From positions 2,543,001 to 2,607,000 of the forward strand of contig NC_021237.1 in assembly GCF_000397205.1 (NCBI RefSeq): DNA of 64,000 bases. The letters are read 5' to 3'. The notes under the pieces are model-generated. The model worked only from the letters and a program-made list of their open reading frames with translations. It made no database searches and had not been told where the DNA came from. This DNA comes from Pseudomonas protegens CHA0. GTDB lineage: Bacteria; Pseudomonadota; Gammaproteobacteria; Pseudomonadales; Pseudomonadaceae. Positions within the stretch are counted from its first letter, which is position 1. Each line of letters opens with the position of its first letter. Position numbers and translations under genes: made by a program. This document shows positions 51,235-60,198 of the stretch, piece by piece.

Positions 51235-51939
51235 ATGAGCGATCTTTCCGCCTTTGCCGTCACCCAGAAATGGCCTGCGCAATTCCCTGAGTGGATTCAG
51301 TTGTATTCCTTGCCGACCCCCAACGGGGTCAAGGTCTCGATCATGCTCGAAGAGATCGGCCTGCCCTACGAGGCGCATCGGGTCAGCTTCGAGACCCAGG
51401 ACCAGATGACCCCGGAGTTCCTCAGTGTCAGCCCGAACAACAAGATCCCGGCGATTCTCGACCCCCACGGCCCGGGGGACCAGCCGCTGGCGCTGTTCGA
51501 GTCGGGGGCGATCCTGATCTACCTGGCGGACAAGAGCGGGCAACTGCTGGCCCAGGAGTCGGCGGCGCGTTATGAAACCATCCAGTGGCTGATGTTCCAG
51601 ATGGGCGGCATCGGCCCGATGTTCGGGCAGGTGGGGTTCTTCAACAAGTTTGCCGGCAGGGAGTACGAGGACAAGCGGCCGCTGGAGCGCTACGTGAACG
51701 AGGCCAAGCGTCTGCTGGGGGTGCTGGACAAGCACCTGGGGGGGCGCGAGTGGATCATGGGCGAGCGCTACACCATTGCCGATATCGCGACCTTTCCGTG
51801 GATTCGCAATCTGATCGGGTTCTATGAGGCGGGTGAATTGGTGGGCATCGACAACTTCCCCGAGGTCAAGCGAGTGCTGGCCAAATTCGTGGCGCGCCCG
51901 GCGGTGATCCGCGGGTTGGAGATTCCCAAGATTTCTTGA
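51235..51939 (+). CDS. glutathione S-transferase family protein (YfcG/Ure2p-like)
   Basis: 234 residues with a thioredoxin-like N-terminal half and a helical C-terminal half. IQLYSLPTPNGVKVSIMLEE, SVSPNNKIPAILDP and LFESGAILIYLAD are the Nu-class pattern, in which Thr/Asn residues replace the usual Tyr or Ser at the glutathione thiol. Those enzymes show disulfide-bond reductase activity. No operon partner is apparent. The region between it and phzF is a family B repeat. Confidence 0.9.
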   Translation: MSDLSAFAVTQKWPAQFPEWIQLYSLPTPNGVKVSIMLEEIGLPYEAHRVSFETQDQMTPEFLSVSPNNKIPAILDPHGPGDQPLALFESGAILIYLADKSGQLLAQESAARYETIQWLMFQMGGIGPMFGQVGFFNKFAGREYEDKRPLERYVNEAKRLLGVLDKHLGGREWIMGERYTIADIATFPWIRNLIGFYEAGELVGIDNFPEVKRVLAKFVARPAVIRGLEIPKIS

Positions 51940-51952
51940 CGCACGCACGCCC

Positions 51953-52103
51953 TGTAGCCGCAGCCGCAGGCTGTGCACGAGCGCGCAGCGGTGGCGGCGA
52001 TCCCAAGAATGCCAGGGGGGTGTCTGGGGGCGCCCAGCCAGGGCCTGCGTACCGAACGCAGCCCGCTCTTTCGCAGCCTCACCCTGGCTCGGCAGCGGCT
52101 ACA
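51953..52103. repeat. family B intergenic repeat, copy 6
   Basis: About 151 bp with left end TGTAGCCGCAGCCGCAGGC and right end CTCGGCAGCGGCTACA. Internal GATCCCAAGAATG and CCGAACGCAGCCCG are diverged versions of the other copies. It fills most of the gap between the GST and phzF genes. Confidence 0.75.
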
Positions 52104-52156
52104 GCCAACGTTGTGCCTCATAACGCTGGGCCTTATTAAGAAACAGGAATTTTTGC

Positions 52157-53059
52157 ATGCGCCCCTTAAGTTTCAAGCAAGTCGATGTCTTCAGCTCGAC
52201 TCCCCTCAAAGGCAACCCCTTGGCCGTGGTATTCAACGCTGACGAGCTCAGCACCGAGCGCATGGCCACCTTCGCCAACTGGACCAACCTCAGCGAAACC
52301 ACCTTTCTGCTCCAGCCCCGCGATCCCCGGGCCGACTACCGCCTGCGGATCTTCACCACCACCCAGGAATTGCCCTTCGCCGGCCACCCGACCCTGGGCA
52401 GTTGCCACGCCTGGCTCGAAGCCGGCGGCGTGCCCCGGGGCGAGGAGATCATCCAGGAGTGCGAAGTGGGCCTGGTGCGCATCCGCCGCCAGGGCGATCA
52501 GTTGGCCTTTCTCGCGCCGCCGCTGCTCAAGGCCGGCCCGGTGGAGCCCCAGGTGCTGGAGCAGGTGCGCCGTGGCCTGCGCCTTACGCCCGGGGACATC
52601 GTGCAGGCGCAGTGGGTCGACAACGGCGCCGGCTGGCTGGCGGTGATGCTCGGCGAACGCCAGCAGGTGCTGGACCTGCAACCGGACTACCCGGCGCTGA
52701 TCGGTCTGGCGGTCGGGGTGATCGCGCCCTGTGACCCCGAGCGTGATGACAGCGACGCGCAGTTCGAGGTACGGGCCTTTATCGCCGGTGATGGCATGCC
52801 CGAAGACCCGGCCACCGGCAGCCTCAATGCCGGCATCGCCCAGTGGTTGCTGGGCGCCGGGCTGGCACCGGCTCGCTACCGCGTCAGCCAGGGCCTGAGC
52901 ATGGGCCGGGCAGGGCGGATTGACGTGGAACAGATCGGCGATGAAATCTGGATCGGCGGCACGGCACGAACCTGCATCGAAGGGCACCTGCGGCTTTTCC
53001 CAAGCAGTGAGCAAACGTGCGAGAACACACCTTCGCCCACTGGACCGAGGCATCCATGA
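52157..53059 (+). CDS. PhzF-family isomerase/epimerase-like protein
   Basis: 300 residues. The PhzF fold is shown by QVDVFSSTPLKGNPLAVVF, the catalytic glutamate in LSETTFLLQ (Glu47), FTTTQELPFAGHPTLGS and EDPATGSLNAGIA. PhzF itself works in phenazine synthesis, but no other phz genes are here, so this is one of the general members of unknown reaction. The last codons overlap the next gene by 4 bp (ATGA). Confidence 0.88.
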   Translation: MRPLSFKQVDVFSSTPLKGNPLAVVFNADELSTERMATFANWTNLSETTFLLQPRDPRADYRLRIFTTTQELPFAGHPTLGSCHAWLEAGGVPRGEEIIQECEVGLVRIRRQGDQLAFLAPPLLKAGPVEPQVLEQVRRGLRLTPGDIVQAQWVDNGAGWLAVMLGERQQVLDLQPDYPALIGLAVGVIAPCDPERDDSDAQFEVRAFIAGDGMPEDPATGSLNAGIAQWLLGAGLAPARYRVSQGLSMGRAGRIDVEQIGDEIWIGGTARTCIEGHLRLFPSSEQTCENTPSPTGPRHP

Positions 53060-53652
53060 GCGCGCTGGCACCTGGCGATTTTGCAGGCACCGGCACGCAC
53101 AAGCCGGCACGGCTCCTGTGCGCCTGGGCCCAGGTTGTGTCCTGGAAGGGCTGGATGCTGCGGGCAGGCCTGCTGGGTTTGCTGGCGCTTGATCCACTGC
53201 TTTGCATTGCACAAACCACAGCGGTCAAACAACCGCCCGGCCCGGCAACCTTGCCTGGTAATACACCGCGCAGCGAATCCGCGGCATCCGCCAGCGTGGC
53301 GGCCACGCCAGGGGACAACGGCGTGGCGGTGAATGCCACGTGCAACCTGCCGGTCAAGCCATCAGCCGGCAAAGTCGTGGAGATATATTGGACCCAGGGC
53401 CCGGAAAATCGTCGCGTGGTGGGCCGCGAGGCTGACCATTACGTCGATCTCAATCTGATCGTTCGAACTGTGGGTTACCGGCCTGGCGAGTGCATCGAAG
53501 CGACGATTCAGTCCGAAAACGCTGCCGATGAAGTTGCCGACCGGATCAAGAAAATCGTGCTCAGGGGAAAGGTTGACGATACCGGCATGGCCTACTTCAA
53601 AACGCCTCTGAAGGACTACACCCTCAATTTGCAGGGCAGTGAGCCGCCGTAG
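53056..53652 (+). CDS. exported protein of unknown function coupled to phzF
   Basis: 198 residues from the ATG at 53056. The first 30 are hydrophilic, then MLRAGLLGLLALDPLLCIA is a good signal or anchor segment, so an internal start near 53155 is also possible. The mature part has DNGVAVNATCNLPVKPSAG, VVEIYWTQGPENRRVVGREAD and a C-terminal TGMAYFKTPLKDYTLNLQGS, beta-rich in appearance. I recognise no family. ATG overlaps the phzF stop, so translation is coupled. The gap of about 290 bp to hemB contains nothing I can name. Confidence 0.65.
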   Translation: MSALAPGDFAGTGTHKPARLLCAWAQVVSWKGWMLRAGLLGLLALDPLLCIAQTTAVKQPPGPATLPGNTPRSESAASASVAATPGDNGVAVNATCNLPVKPSAGKVVEIYWTQGPENRRVVGREADHYVDLNLIVRTVGYRPGECIEATIQSENAADEVADRIKKIVLRGKVDDTGMAYFKTPLKDYTLNLQGSEPP

Positions 53653-53938
53653 TGTGCACACCCGTGCGGGAGCCAGGAGCTGCTGCAAGCGGTCAACCGC
53701 CGGATTTGTCGCACGTAGGTTTTTCAATGGCGGCTGCCGCTGTTGCGTCAGATGGTCGCAGGCTGGCCGCGTCGAGTGGCCGATACCCCCTGGATCGCGG
53801 GGCCTCAAGGGCATTGTTACGGCTTGGGCAAGACTCTCTTGAGCCGTGCGGGTTTGTACCGGGGCGGCTGCGGGCATAAGCTTTCAGCCTTTTTTCGCCA
53901 TAGCTCGTGTTGTTTCGCGCTCAGCCTTAGGAAAAATC

Positions 53939-54913
53939 ATGTCCAGCCAGTTCCCAGAAGCCCGTCCGCGTCGCCTGCGTCGCTCCGAACAACTGCGCAG
54001 CCTGTTCCAGGAAACCGAATTCACCCTCAACGACCTGGTGCTGCCGATTTTCGTCGAGGAAGAAATCGACGATTTCGTGCCGATCAAGAGCATGCCCGGG
54101 GTGATGCGCATTCCCGAATCCAGGTTGGCCGGCGAGATCGAGCGCTACGCCCGCGCCGGGATCAAGTCGGTGATGACCTTCGGCGTCTCCCACCACCTGG
54201 ACTGCGACGGCAGCGATACCTGGAAGGAAAACGGCCTGGTGTCGCGCATGTCGCGCATCGCCAAGGATGCGGTGCCGGAGATGATCGTGATGTCCGACAC
54301 CTGCTTCTGCGAATACACCGATCACGGCCACTGTGGCGTGATGCACGGCCATGAAGTGGACAACGACCAGACCCTGCTCAACCTCGGCAAGCAGGCGGTG
54401 GCCGCGGCCCGTGCCGGCGCCGATGTGATCGCGCCGTCGGCGGCCATGGACGGTCAGGTCCAGGCCATCCGCCGCGCCCTGGACGCCGCCGGCTTCACCC
54501 AGACGCCGATCATGGCCTATTCCACCAAGTTCGCCTCGGCGCTCTATGGCCCGTTCCGTGAAGCCGGCGGCAGCGCGCTCAAGGGCGATCGCAAGAGCTA
54601 CCAGATGAACCCGATGAACCGCCGCGAAGCGGTGCGCGAGTCCTTGCTGGACGAGCAGGAAGGCGCCGACTCGCTGATGGTCAAGCCCGCCGGGGCCTAC
54701 CTGGACATCATCCGCGACATCCGCGAGGCTTCGCGCCTGCCGGTGGCGGCGTACCAGGTCAGCGGCGAGTACGCGATGATCAAGTTCGGCGCCCAGGCCG
54801 GCGCCATCGACGAGCAGCGAGTGGTGCGCGAAACCCTGGGTTCGATCAAGCGCGCCGGTGCCGATCTGATCTTCACCTACTTCGCCATGGACCTGGCCCT
54901 GGCCGGGATCTGA
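53939..54913 (+). CDS. hemB: delta-aminolevulinic acid dehydratase HemB, zinc-type paralog
   Basis: 324 residues; condenses two 5-aminolevulinate to porphobilinogen. Catalytic lysines Lys197 (AYSTKFASA) and Lys249 ([10 protein letters not shown]) are present. The metal-site loop reads [14 protein letters not shown] with Cys122, 124 and 132, the catalytic zinc site of the E. coli/human type. The well-studied P. aeruginosa HemB lacks those cysteines and uses magnesium, so this is likely a second, zinc-dependent copy. A hairpin follows, and then a FecI-type sigma gene behind a Fur box. No other hem gene is near. Confidence 0.93.
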   Translation: MSSQFPEARPRRLRRSEQLRSLFQETEFTLNDLVLPIFVEEEIDDFVPIKSMPGVMRIPESRLAGEIERYARAGIKSVMTFGVSHHLDCDGSDTWKENGLVSRMSRIAKDAVPEMIVMSDTCFCEYTDHGHCGVMHGHEVDNDQTLLNLGKQAVAAARAGADVIAPSAAMDGQVQAIRRALDAAGFTQTPIMAYSTKFASALYGPFREAGGSALKGDRKSYQMNPMNRREAVRESLLDEQEGADSLMVKPAGAYLDIIRDIREASRLPVAAYQVSGEYAMIKFGAQAGAIDEQRVVRETLGSIKRAGADLIFTYFAMDLALAGI

Positions 54914-54930
54914 TCAGGCCCCGCAGCACT

Positions 54931-54956
54931 GCCACGAACGTCGCCCGGCGTTCGTG
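54931..54956 (+). terminator. hairpin after hemB
   Basis: Perfect 9 bp arms CCACGAACG / CGTTCGTGG with an 8-base loop, 17 bp after the hemB stop. There is no T tract, so termination would be weak or of another type. Confidence 0.6.
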
Positions 54957-54984
54957 GCTATTGCCAAGACTTCCGCCTCTACAT

Positions 54985-55003
54985 GACAATGCGATTCATT
55001 ATC
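54985..55003. promoter_or_regulatory. Fur box upstream of fecI-like sigma gene
   Basis: GACAATGCGATTCATTATC matches the 19 bp Fur consensus (GATAATGATAATCATTATC) at 15 of 19 positions. It lies 21 bp before the sigma gene start, so Fe-Fur should repress the sigma, anti-sigma and, indirectly, receptor genes. Confidence 0.85.
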
Positions 55004-55023
55004 AAATATGAATCCTTACTGTC

Positions 55024-55545
55024 ATGCCCGCCGACGACTTATCCCTGCGCTGTGCCGTCACCGACCTCTACACCCATCACCATGGCTGGCTGCAGGGCTG
55101 GTTGCGCCAGCGCCTGGGCAACGCCTTCGATGCCGCCGACCTGGCCCAGGACACCTTCGTGCGGGTGCTCAAGGCGCGCAACGCAGTGGAGATCCGTGAG
55201 CCGCGGCCCTACCTGTCGCGCATTGCCCGGGGCCTGCTGATCGATCTGTTTCGCCGACGTTCCCTGGAGCAGGCCTACCTCGAAGCCCTGGCCCTGGTAC
55301 CCGAGGGCGAGCACCCGTCGCCGGAGGAGCAGAGCGTGCTGTTCCAGGCGCTGATGGAAATCGACCGGCTGCTGGATGGCCTGGGGCCCAAGGTGAAACA
55401 GGCTTTCCTTCTGTCCCAGTGCGACGGCCTGACCTACGAACAGATCGCCGAGCGCCTGCAGATTTCCGTGCGCAGCGTGAGCAACTACATGGCCAAGGCC
55501 ATGGAGCATTGCTGCCTGATGCAGATGCGGATGCAGCTGTCATGA
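55024..55545 (+). CDS. FecI-family ECF sigma factor
   Basis: 173 residues. Sigma-70 region 2 (DAADLAQDTFVRVLKARNAV, RPYLSRIARGLLIDLFRRR) and region 4 (VKQAFLLSQCDGLTYEQIAE, QISVRSVSNYMAKAMEH). It directs transcription of the siderophore receptor gene downstream when the ferric siderophore is bound. A Fur box lies just upstream and the fecR start overlaps its stop by 4 bp, so regulator and sigma are translated together. Confidence 0.93.
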   Translation: MPADDLSLRCAVTDLYTHHHGWLQGWLRQRLGNAFDAADLAQDTFVRVLKARNAVEIREPRPYLSRIARGLLIDLFRRRSLEQAYLEALALVPEGEHPSPEEQSVLFQALMEIDRLLDGLGPKVKQAFLLSQCDGLTYEQIAERLQISVRSVSNYMAKAMEHCCLMQMRMQLS

Positions 55546-56513
55546 GTTTCGCCGGCCTGCAACTGAGCGTCGGCGAGCGCCAGGCCATCAGCGGCGCGGC
55601 ACGCTGGTACGCGCAATTGCGCTCCGGCAGCGCCAGCGAGCAGGAGCAGGCCGCCTGGCGCGAATGGCTGGCCGCCGATCCCTTGCACCGCCAGGCGTGG
55701 GAACGCATGCAGCAACTGGGCGAGCAGATGTCGGCGCTGCCCGGCGGCCTGGCCGGTTCCGCCTTGCGCGGGGCAGGGCGCTCGCGCCGCGAGCTGATGC
55801 GCAACCTGGTGGTGCTGGCCTCGGCCGGTTCCCTGGGCTGGCTGGGCTGGCGCAGCGACAGCGCCCAGCAACTGCTGGCGGACTACCGGACCCAGATCGG
55901 CGAGCGCCGGCAAGTGCGCCTGGCGGACGGCACTTCGCTGCTGCTCAACACCAACACCTCGATCAACGTGCAGTTCGACAGCCAGCAACGCAAGGTGCAG
56001 CTGTTGTGGGGCGAGATGCTGGTCAGCACCGCTGCCGATCCCTTGCAGCGGCCGTTCCGGGTCTTCACCCGGGACGCCGAGGTGCTGGCCCTGGGCACTC
56101 GCTTCGTGCTGCGCAGCGATGAGCGTGAGGAGCAGGTGGCGGTGCTGGAGCACGCGGTGCAGGTCAGCCTGGGCGCAGGCCTTGCGCCGCGTCGGGTCGA
56201 GGCCGGCCAGCAACTGGCGTTCAGCGCCGGGGGCTTTGCCGCGCTGCGGCCCAACGATGCCGCTGTGGGTGCCTGGCGCCAGGGCAGCATCATCGCCATC
56301 GACCGGCCCCTGGGGGAATTGCTGGCCGACCTGTCGCGCTACCGCCGCGGGGTTGTGCAGTGCGATCCGCAGATTGCCGGGCTGAAGATCTCCGGGGCCT
56401 TCCCCGTCGATGACACCGACCGCGCCCTGGCGGCGCTGGAAAGCGGTTTCTCCCTGCAGATCAAGCGCTACACCCGCTACTGGGTACGGGTTTCCGATAG
56501 CCGCGTGGGTTGA
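55542..56513 (+). CDS. FecR-family anti-sigma/sigma regulator
   Basis: 323 residues. A cytoplasmic N-terminal domain (AISGAARWYAQLRSGSASEQ, EWLAADPLHRQAWERMQQL), one inner-membrane helix (LMRNLVVLASAGSLGWLGW, about residues 85-103), then a periplasmic FecR domain (RRQVRLADGTSLLLNTNTS) and a C-terminal STN-interacting part. It relays the signal from the N-terminal domain of the receptor to the sigma factor. Confidence 0.92.
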   Translation: MSFAGLQLSVGERQAISGAARWYAQLRSGSASEQEQAAWREWLAADPLHRQAWERMQQLGEQMSALPGGLAGSALRGAGRSRRELMRNLVVLASAGSLGWLGWRSDSAQQLLADYRTQIGERRQVRLADGTSLLLNTNTSINVQFDSQQRKVQLLWGEMLVSTAADPLQRPFRVFTRDAEVLALGTRFVLRSDEREEQVAVLEHAVQVSLGAGLAPRRVEAGQQLAFSAGGFAALRPNDAAVGAWRQGSIIAIDRPLGELLADLSRYRRGVVQCDPQIAGLKISGAFPVDDTDRALAALESGFSLQIKRYTRYWVRVSDSRVG

Positions 56514-56615
56514 ATCCGCGGGGCGAAAAAAAATTCAAGGGTCTTTGCATGTTTGCCCCTCCTGGTCCGGCTTATCCCCCAGTGGATTCATTTTCGTTAG
56601 CGGGGAAGGCAAAGC

Positions 56616-59090
56616 ATGTCTGATGTTCACAAGTCGAAGTTGGCCCAGGCGATCAAGGTCGGGCTTTGGGGCGCACTGGCGGTCTACGGTGCGGCACTGC
56701 TGCCGTTGACCGCAGTGGCGGCCAGCGAACAGACCGCGGTGCGCCGCTTCGATATTGCCGCCGGTGACCTGACCGAGGTGCTGAGCCGTTACGCCAGCGC
56801 TGCCGGCGCGGCAATTTCCTTCGATGCCCGGCAGACCGCCGGCCTGCGTTCGGCGGGGCTCAAGGGTGAATACGGGGTACAGGAAGGCTTTGCGCGGATT
56901 CTCGCCGGCAGCGGCTGGCAGGCCGAGCCACAGAGCAACGGCAGCTTCGTGCTGCGCCCCGTACCCCAGGGCAGCGGCGCTCTGGAGCTGGGCACGACCC
57001 AGGTGCAGGGCCAGGAGCTGGGGGCCACCACCGAGTATTCCGGTTCCTACACCACCGGCGCGGTCACCATCGGCAAGGGCCAGCACTCGCTCAAGGAAAC
57101 CCCGCAGTCGGTGACCGTGATCACCCGCAAGATGCTCGATGACCAGAACCTCAACACCATTGACCAGGTGATGGAGAAGACCCCGGGCATCACCCTTTAC
57201 GACTCGCCCATGGGCGGCAAGTATTTCTACTCCCGGGGCTTTCGCATGACCGGCCAGTACCAGTACGACGGCGTGCCCCTGGACATGGGTAGCAGCTACG
57301 TACAGGCCGACAGCTTCAGCAGCGACATGGCCTTCTATGACCGGGTGGAGATCCTGCGCGGCGCTGCCGGCATGCTCAAGGGCGCGGGCGGCACGGCCGG
57401 CTCGGTGAACTTCGTGCGCAAGCGCGGCCAGGCCACGCCGCACACCGAACTGACGATGTCCGCCGGCAGCTGGGACAACTACCGGGCCCAGGTGGACACC
57501 GGCGGGCCGTTGAACGATGCCGGTACCGTCCGCGGCCGGGCGGTGGTGACCCAGCAGACCCGGCAGTACTTCTACGACTTGGGCGAGCGCAAGGACCAGG
57601 TCTACTACGGCGCCCTGGATTTCGACCTCAGCGACGCCACCACCCTGGGCCTGGGCATGGCCTATGAAGACGTCGACTCGCGCCCGTGCTGGGGCGGCCT
57701 GCCGCGCTACAGCGACGGCAGCGACCTCAAGCTGGGCCGCTCCACCTGCCTGAACACCGCCTGGAACAATTCGCGCAGCAAGCGCGCGACCTATTTCGCC
57801 GACCTGCGCCAGCAACTCAACGATGACTGGGCGCTGAAGGTAGCCGGGGTCTACACCCGCAACACCCAGGATATCGAGTACGCCTTCCCCAGCGGTTCGG
57901 TGCCGGTGGGGGCCAGCCGTTCCAGCACCCTGATGCTGGGCAGCATCTACGACTACGACCAGGTGGACTACGGCTTCGATGCCTATGTCGACGGGCACTT
58001 CCAGGCCTTTGGCCAGGAGCACGAGCTGACCTTCGGCGCCAACGCCAGCCGCTCGATCAAGGACGACTTCTACGCCGTGGCCGGCTTGCCCCAGCGGCAG
58101 AACGTGCTGGACCCCGATCACCACCTGCCCAAGCCAGATGACAGCTACTACGAAAGCAACTCCACCCGGGGCGGCCCCACTGATCTGCGGATCCAGCAGC
58201 AAGGGTTGTATTCCACTGTGCGCCTGAAGCTGGCCGACCCGCTGACCCTGGTCATGGGCAGCCGGGTCAGCTGGTACAAGTCGCAGAACGATTCGGTGGC
58301 CTACTGGCGCGATACGCGCACGCCCAGCAGTGCCCGATCCAAGGAAACCGGCGAGGTCACGCCGTTCGCCGGGGTGCTGTACGACCTCAACGACAACCTC
58401 ACGGCCTACGCCAGCTACTCCAGCATCTTCACCCCCCAGGGCAGCTATCGGACCCTGGACGGCGCCTCCCTCAAGCCGCTGGTGGGCAAGAGCTACGAGC
58501 TGGGGATCAAGGGCGAGTGGTTCGATGGCCGCCTCAACAGCGCCTTCAGCCTGTTCCGCACCATCCAGCAGGACGCGCAGCAGGACGACCCGGCCTGCCC
58601 GGACAGCACCTGCTCGCTGAACTCGGGCAAGGTCCGCGCCCAGGGCTTTGAAGCGGAGCTCAGCGGTGAGGTGATCGAACGCCTGCAAGTGCTGGCCGGC
58701 TACACCTACACCCAGACCAAGACCCTGGAAGACGCCAACAGCGCCAACAACGGCTTGCCGTTCACCACCTACGTGCCGCGGCACCTGCTGCGGGTCTGGG
58801 GCGACTACCAGCTGGGCGGTGCCCTGGAGCGCTTCACCGTGGGGGCCGGGGTCAACGCCCAGAGTGACAACTACCGGGTCTCGCCCACCAGCGGCAACCA
58901 CATCCGCCAGGCCGGCTATGCGATCTGGAACGGACGCATCGGTTACCGCATCGACGACACCTGGTCCCTGGCGCTGAACGGCAACAACCTGCTGGACAAG
59001 CGCTACTACACCACCATCGGCACCGAAGGCTTCGGCAATTTCTACGGTGACCCGCGCAACCTCACCCTGTCGGTCAAGGCCGACTTCTAA
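56616..59090 (+). CDS. TonB-dependent siderophore transducer receptor (FpvA/FhuE-like)
   Basis: 824 residues. A signal peptide ends near VAAS; the STN signalling domain follows (RRFDIAAGDLTEVLSRYASA, about residues 43-115). Then the plug (KETPQSVTVITRKMLDDQNL and DRVEILRGAAGMLKGAGG) and a barrel ending in DF. The STN domain and upstream FecI/FecR make it a transducer: it imports a ferric siderophore and reports its presence. No siderophore synthesis genes are nearby, so a foreign hydroxamate is likely; the ligand is not identified. The end overlaps a convergent LysR gene by 4 bp. Confidence 0.93.
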   Translation: MSDVHKSKLAQAIKVGLWGALAVYGAALLPLTAVAASEQTAVRRFDIAAGDLTEVLSRYASAAGAAISFDARQTAGLRSAGLKGEYGVQEGFARILAGSGWQAEPQSNGSFVLRPVPQGSGALELGTTQVQGQELGATTEYSGSYTTGAVTIGKGQHSLKETPQSVTVITRKMLDDQNLNTIDQVMEKTPGITLYDSPMGGKYFYSRGFRMTGQYQYDGVPLDMGSSYVQADSFSSDMAFYDRVEILRGAAGMLKGAGGTAGSVNFVRKRGQATPHTELTMSAGSWDNYRAQVDTGGPLNDAGTVRGRAVVTQQTRQYFYDLGERKDQVYYGALDFDLSDATTLGLGMAYEDVDSRPCWGGLPRYSDGSDLKLGRSTCLNTAWNNSRSKRATYFADLRQQLNDDWALKVAGVYTRNTQDIEYAFPSGSVPVGASRSSTLMLGSIYDYDQVDYGFDAYVDGHFQAFGQEHELTFGANASRSIKDDFYAVAGLPQRQNVLDPDHHLPKPDDSYYESNSTRGGPTDLRIQQQGLYSTVRLKLADPLTLVMGSRVSWYKSQNDSVAYWRDTRTPSSARSKETGEVTPFAGVLYDLNDNLTAYASYSSIFTPQGSYRTLDGASLKPLVGKSYELGIKGEWFDGRLNSAFSLFRTIQQDAQQDDPACPDSTCSLNSGKVRAQGFEAELSGEVIERLQVLAGYTYTQTKTLEDANSANNGLPFTTYVPRHLLRVWGDYQLGGALERFTVGAGVNAQSDNYRVSPTSGNHIRQAGYAIWNGRIGYRIDDTWSLALNGNNLLDKRYYTTIGTEGFGNFYGDPRNLTLSVKADF

Positions 59091-60037
59091 GGCCCGGTGG
59101 CGGTCGCGCAGGCCTTCTGCACGGCCGCGTCAGGCTTTGGGAGCCCGGCGTCGAGCAAGGCCATGAATCGCTGCAGCTGTGGCGAAGGGTTGTCCCGGTG
59201 CCAGTTCATGTACAGCCCGATGCTTGGCCCGGGCTGCGTGCCCATGGCCCGCAGCGGGCGGTAGGCGACGCTGCCCTGCAGCACCGCATCGGCCATCGAG
59301 CGGGGTACCAGGGCCACGCCGAAACCGCAGCCCACCAGGCCCAGCTGGGTCTGGACCCGGGCCACTTCCTGGACCACCTTCGGGGTGAACCCGGCCGCGC
59401 TGCACAGCGCCATCAGCTGGTTGTGGTAGCCGCTGCCCAGGGCCTGGGGCGTGAACACGAAGTCGTCGTTGGCCAGCTCCCGCAGGTCCACCTCTGGCGC
59501 CTGGGCCTGGGGGTGGTCGTGGGGCAGGGCGATGACGATCGGCTCATCGAGGATCAGGCGCGAGGCTATCTGCCCTTCGGGCAGCGGCAGCTCACGCATG
59601 AACGCCAGGTCGATGTCGCCGCCGAGCAAGCCCTTGAGCTGCTCGGCCGAAGGCAGTTCCCGCAGTTCCAGGCGCACCTCGGGCAAGGCCTGGCGAAAGC
59701 CCCGCAGGCTGGCGAGCAAGCTCGGGTAGCCGGCCAGTGACAGGCTACTGACGCGCAGGCTGCCGGCCAGGCCCTGGGCAATATGGCGCGCCTGCTCGAT
59801 GCCCTGTTCCAGGGTAGCCAGGGTGCGCCGGGCGCTGTGCAGAAAATCCGCCCCGGCCGGGGTCAGGGCCACGCCTCGACGATTGCGCCGCAGCAGGCTG
59901 AAACCGAGTTTTTCCTCCAGGCGGGCGATGGCCTGGCTCAGGGGCGGCTGGGCCATGTGCAGGCGCGTGGCGGCCTTGTGAAAGTGCAGTTCTTCGGCGA
60001 CGGCGATGAACTGGCGCAACAGGCGCGTTTCGATCAT
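59087..60037 (-). CDS. LysR-family regulator divergent from the SDR gene
   Basis: 316 residues. N-terminal wHTH (LRQFIAVAEELHFHKAATRL, AQPPLSQAIARLEEKLGFSL), then an effector domain (GSLRVSSLSLAGYPSLLASL, ELPSAEQLKGLLGGDIDLAF). Of the BenM/CatM-like group by its N-terminal pattern. It is divergent from the SDR gene over 161 bp, with a GCCTTGGG-N9-CCCAAGGC palindrome. It likely regulates the SDR and perhaps the FAD monooxygenase. Confidence 0.9.
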   Translation of the reverse strand: MIETRLLRQFIAVAEELHFHKAATRLHMAQPPLSQAIARLEEKLGFSLLRRNRRGVALTPAGADFLHSARRTLATLEQGIEQARHIAQGLAGSLRVSSLSLAGYPSLLASLRGFRQALPEVRLELRELPSAEQLKGLLGGDIDLAFMRELPLPEGQIASRLILDEPIVIALPHDHPQAQAPEVDLRELANDDFVFTPQALGSGYHNQLMALCSAAGFTPKVVQEVARVQTQLGLVGCGFGVALVPRSMADAVLQGSVAYRPLRAMGTQPGPSIGLYMNWHRDNPSPQLQRFMALLDAGLPKPDAAVQKACATATGP

Positions 60038-60058
60038 GGCGATGCTTCCTGGCTGGGG

Positions 60059-60083
60059 GCCTTGGGACTGTAAACCCCAAGGC
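60059..60083. promoter_or_regulatory. palindrome GCCTTGGG-N9-CCCAAGGC, candidate LysR operator
   Basis: Perfect 8 bp arms with a 9-base centre, 21 bp upstream of the LysR start and 115 bp before the SDR gene. CCTGGAATT is repeated at 60130 and 60171 nearer to the SDR gene. A LysR site is plausible by position. Confidence 0.5.
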
Positions 60084-60198
60084 TCATGGTTTCACAGCGA
60101 ATTCATTGATATCAAAAACCTCTCACAGAACCTGGAATTTAGTATTAAGTCACTGATTTTCATGCTGTTACCCTGGAATTCACACAGGAGGGAAGAGC

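Noticed and set aside
52157..53059. Part of a phenazine biosynthesis cluster
   Set aside because: Only a phzF homolog is present; phzA-E and phzG are absent, and single phzF-type genes are common.
56535..58901. Minus-strand ORF of 788 codons opposite the TonB receptor
   Set aside because: Mirror of a strongly supported receptor gene; low-complexity composition typical of antisense frames in GC-rich DNA.
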